From: Hyphomicrobiales bacterium
GTDB lineage: Bacteria; Pseudomonadota; Alphaproteobacteria; Rhizobiales; Xanthobacteraceae
DNA length: 14,789 nt
Assembly (NCBI GenBank): GCA_003164375.1
Contig: PLTE01000144.1
Span: 1 to 14,789 of the forward strand
Direction of reading: 5' to 3'
Positions within the stretch are counted from its first letter, which is position 1. Every line of letters starts with the position of its first letter. Shown here piece by piece: positions 12,877 through 14,789 of the stretch. The position numbers and the translations under genes were made by a program. The notes under the pieces were generated by a model. That model saw only the letters and a list, made by a program, of their open reading frames with translations. It was not told the DNA's origin and ran no database searches.

Positions 12877-13590
12877 ATGTGGCGGGCGAGCGTTCTCACC
12901 ATTTTTCCGGAGATGTTTCCGGGGCCGTTGGGCACAAGCCTCGCCGGCAAGGCCTTGGCGACCGGCGTCTGGTCGCTCGATGCCGTCGATATCCGCGATT
13001 TCGCCGCCGACAAGCATAAGAGCGTCGACGACACGCCGGCCGGCGGCGGCCCCGGCATGGTGATGAAAGCCGACGTGCTGGCCCGCGCCATCGATGCCAC
13101 GGCGACGGACGCACGCCCGCGGCTCCTGCTCTCGCCGCGCGGGGCGCCGCTCGATCAAGGCTGGGTCGAAGAACTCGCTTACGGCGCCGGCGTGGTCCTC
13201 GTCTGCGGCCGGTTCGAGGGCGTCGACGAACGCATCATCGCGGCGCGCGGCCTGGAAGAGGTCTCGGTCGGCGATTATGTGCTGTCCGGCGGGGAAATCG
13301 CCGCCATGGCGGTGATCGACGCCTGCGTGCGCCTTTTGCCCGGTGTCATGGGCGCCGCCGCTTCGGGCGCCGAGGAGAGCTTTAGCGACGGCCTTTTGGA
13401 ATATCCGCATTATACCCGGCCGCAGCTCTTTGAGGGCCGGCCGATCCCGGAGATCCTGACCTCCGGCGACCACGGCAAGATCGCCGCCTGGCGCCGGTCC
13501 GAAGCCGAACGGCTAACCCAGGAGCGCCGGCCCGATTTGTGGGCCAATCGTCAATCTGAGGGGCGGCCAAAGCCAAAAGACGCGAAATAA
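12877..13590 (+). CDS. trmD: tRNA (guanine37-N1)-methyltransferase TrmD
   Basis: Essential SPOUT-class methyltransferase that uses S-adenosylmethionine to make m1G37 in tRNAs reading CNN and some GGN codons, preventing +1 frameshifts. The 237-aa protein has the family start MWRASVLTIFPEMFPGPLG, DDTPAGGGPGMVMK (51-64), the knot motifs LLLSPRG (83-89), VCGRFEGVDER (109-119) and SVGDYVLSGGE (130-140), and GLLEYPHYTRP (172-182). Arg152 matches E. coli Arg154. The E. coli catalytic Asp169 (in EDSF) aligns with Glu167 here (EESF). The start at 12877 follows the rimM stop by 1 bp; a longer frame from 12772 is rimM antiphase. A 136-bp gap then separates it from rplS. Confidence 0.95.
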   Translation: MWRASVLTIFPEMFPGPLGTSLAGKALATGVWSLDAVDIRDFAADKHKSVDDTPAGGGPGMVMKADVLARAIDATATDARPRLLLSPRGAPLDQGWVEELAYGAGVVLVCGRFEGVDERIIAARGLEEVSVGDYVLSGGEIAAMAVIDACVRLLPGVMGAAASGAEESFSDGLLEYPHYTRPQLFEGRPIPEILTSGDHGKIAAWRRSEAERLTQERRPDLWANRQSEGRPKPKDAK

Positions 13591-13726
13591 CGCCCGATAT
13601 GGCGCCAAAACGGACTGCAGTGACGACAGGGTGACAAAGCCCGCGCGGTGTAATAGAAGCTGCGGCAACCCGCGTAGACCCGGCCGAAAACGGCGCGATG
13701 ACAGCGCAGCCGATGGAGAATTCGCC

Positions 13727-14125
13727 ATGAACGTGTTGCAAGAAATCGAAAACGAACAGGTGGCGAAGCTTTCCGCCGGCAAGGACATCCCCGATTTCCA
13801 GCCCGGCGATACCGTCATCGTCAACGTCAAGATCGTCGAAGGCGAGCGGAGCCGCGTGCAAGCCTATGAAGGCGTCTGTATCGGCCGCGCCGGCTCAGGC
13901 CTGAACCAGAACTTCACCGTGCGCAAGATTTCCTACGGCGAGGGCGTCGAGCGCGTCTTCCCCCTCTACGCGCCGATGATCGACTCGATCAAGGTCGTGC
14001 GCCGCGGCAAAGTGCGGCGCGCCAAGCTTTATTACCTGCGCGGGTTGCGCGGCAAATCCGCTCGCATCATCGAGCGCCAGGACCATACCGCGGCGGCGAC
14101 CGACGGGGACAAAGCGGCGAAGTAA
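13727..14125 (+). CDS. rplS: 50S ribosomal protein bL19
   Basis: Ribosomal protein at the 30S-50S interface. The 132-aa protein reads as L19 throughout: MNVLQEIENEQVAKL (1-15), DIPDFQPGDTVIVNVKIVEG (20-39), RVQAYEGVCIGRAGSGLNQNFTVRKISYGEGVERVFPLYAP (from 43) and the basic VRRGKVRRAKLYYLRGLRGKSARI (91-114). The ATG at 13727 has GGAG 8 bases upstream; an in-frame GTG at 13631 is not family-like. The tail DHTAAATDGDKAAK goes a little beyond the E. coli protein. The 136-bp gap before it (13591-13726) holds no clear promoter, only a small GCCG-AAAA-CGGC stem at 13683-13694, so co-transcription with trmD is plausible. Confidence 0.96.
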   Translation: MNVLQEIENEQVAKLSAGKDIPDFQPGDTVIVNVKIVEGERSRVQAYEGVCIGRAGSGLNQNFTVRKISYGEGVERVFPLYAPMIDSIKVVRRGKVRRAKLYYLRGLRGKSARIIERQDHTAAATDGDKAAK

Positions 14126-14126
14126 T

Positions 14127-14171
14127 AAAAAAATCCGCCACGGCGCGTTGTCGTTGTGCGCCCGAGGCGGA
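14127..14171 (-). terminator. Hairpin with U-tract on the minus strand, between rplS and leuC
   Basis: TCCGCC (14134-14139) pairs with GGCGGA (14166-14171). After a small internal loop, GGCGC (14142-14146) pairs with GCGCC (14158-14162) around TTGTCGTTG. On the plus strand the hairpin is preceded by seven A's (14127-14133) and has no T run after it. On the minus strand the same hairpin is followed by TTTTTTTATT, the form of an intrinsic terminator. It would stop leftward transcription coming from leuC, not the rplS transcript, unless it works in both directions. The right arm ends one base before the leuC GGAG ribosome-binding site. Confidence 0.55.
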
Positions 14172-14184
14172 CCGGAGTTTCGTG

Positions 14185-14789
14185 ATGGCCAAATCCCGCA
14201 CGCTGTACGACAAAATCTGGGATGATCATCTGATCGAGGAGGCGCCGGATGGCGCCGCTTTGATCTATATCGATCGTCATATCGTGCATGAAGTGACGAG
14301 CCCACAGGCGTTCGAAGGCTTGCGGCTGGCCGGCCGCAAGGTGCACGCGCCGGATAAGACCCTCCTCGTGGTCGATCACAACGTGCCGACCACCAACCGC
14401 CATCTGCCCAATCCCGATCCGGAAAGCGCGACCCAGATCGCGTATTTGGCCGAAAACGCGAAATTCTTCGATCTCGAATACTACAACGAGTTCGATAAGC
14501 GTCAGGGCATCGTCCACATCATCGGCCCGGAGCAAGGTTTTACGCTGCCGGGCGTGACGCTGGTGTGCGGCGACAGCCATACCGCGACCAACGGCGCGTT
14601 CGGCGCGCTCGCCTATGGCATCGGCACTTCGGAAGTCGAGCATGTGCTGGCGACGCAGACGCTGATCCAGTCGAAATCGAAGAACATGCGCGTGGTGGTC
14701 GACGGCAAATTGCCGGACGGCGTCACCGCGAAGGACATCATCCTTGCCATCATCGGCGAAATCGGCACCGCCGGCGGCACCGGCTATGT
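14185..14789 (+). CDS. leuC: 3-Isopropylmalate dehydratase large subunit, N-terminal part (cut by window edge)
   Basis: Large subunit of the [4Fe-4S] LeuCD isomerase that converts 2-isopropylmalate to 3-isopropylmalate in leucine synthesis. The window holds 201 full codons of about 470. The protein begins MAKSRTLYDKIWDDHLI and has HIVHEVTSPQAFEGLR (32-47), VVDHNVPTT (62-70), GIVHIIGPEQGFTLPG (108-123) and the strongly conserved CGDSHTATNGAFGALAYGIGTSEVEHVLATQTL (128-160). The cluster cysteines lie beyond the edge. GGAG (14173-14176) sits 8 bases before the ATG. It starts 59 bp after rplS with a hairpin between. It is a homologue of aconitase, whose gene begins this window, but wording separates the two clearly. 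Confidence 0.95.
   Translation, partial: MAKSRTLYDKIWDDHLIEEAPDGAALIYIDRHIVHEVTSPQAFEGLRLAGRKVHAPDKTLLVVDHNVPTTNRHLPNPDPESATQIAYLAENAKFFDLEYYNEFDKRQGIVHIIGPEQGFTLPGVTLVCGDSHTATNGAFGALAYGIGTSEVEHVLATQTLIQSKSKNMRVVVDGKLPDGVTAKDIILAIIGEIGTAGGTGY

Noticed and set aside
13631..13659. GTGACA...TAGAAG with 17-bp spacing as a promoter for rplS
   Set aside because: The -10 is a poor match and the -35 is only moderate; similar pairs are expected by chance.
1..14789. Mobile elements, CRISPR arrays, tRNA/rRNA genes, defence or biosynthetic clusters
   Set aside because: No transposase, integrase, spaced identical repeats, cloverleaf or cas-like gene was seen; gene content is conserved housekeeping throughout.

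Overview
The window is a GC-rich stretch of ordinary chromosome from an alphaproteobacterium, most likely of the order Hyphomicrobiales (Rhizobiales; Bradyrhizobium/Rhodopseudomonas/Xanthobacteraceae-like). Three things point there: the gene order acnA | ccmABCDG ... ftsY-mtaB-dapF ... ffh-rpsP-rimM-trmD-rplS-leuC, the protein wording (for example Ffh with TRIDGDGRGG, and CcmABCDG without ccmE/F/H alongside), and a degenerate palindrome of the GAGCATGATC...GATCATGCTC type that is common between genes in this group. The assignment is from recall, not a database search.

Layout. 1-274 (-) is the first 91 codons of aconitase (acnA). It is separated by a 277-bp divergent intergenic region from ccmA-ccmB-ccmC-ccmD-ccmG (552-3760, +), the heme-export and thiol-reduction part of System I cytochrome c maturation. 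A leftward block follows: yciB, ftsY, mtaB, dapF (3771-8248, -), interrupted by one opposite-strand pseudouridine synthase gene (rluA family, 5371-6096, +). Next come an exported GyrI-like protein (8468-9118, +) and a convergent metallo-beta-lactamase-fold hydrolase (9079-10125, -) whose 3' ends overlap by 40 bp. The right third is the translation cluster ffh, rpsP, rimM, trmD, rplS (10353-14125, +), followed by the start of leuC (14185 to the edge).

Functional themes. Both SRP GTPases (FtsY and Ffh) lie within about 6 kb of each other. The right cluster couples ribosomal proteins bS16 and bL19 with 30S maturation (RimM) and tRNA m1G37 methylation (TrmD). MtaB and the RluA-family enzyme add RNA modification. 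The ccm genes serve respiration, and DapF and LeuC serve amino-acid/cell-wall biosynthesis.

I found no mobile element, CRISPR array, defence system, RNA gene or new multi-gene system. Almost all the protein genes are housekeeping. The less routine signals are small: two degenerate tandem repeats inside the ccm operon (15 bp between ccmC and ccmD, 12 bp in the CcmG N-terminus), a palindromic repeat splitting ccmB from ccmC, a strong hairpin against the acnA ribosome-binding site, a hairpin with its U-tract on the wrong strand between rplS and leuC, a TTG start for dapF, an Asp-to-Glu change at the expected catalytic position of TrmD, and an exported GyrI-like protein preceded by a perfect 10-bp inverted repeat.
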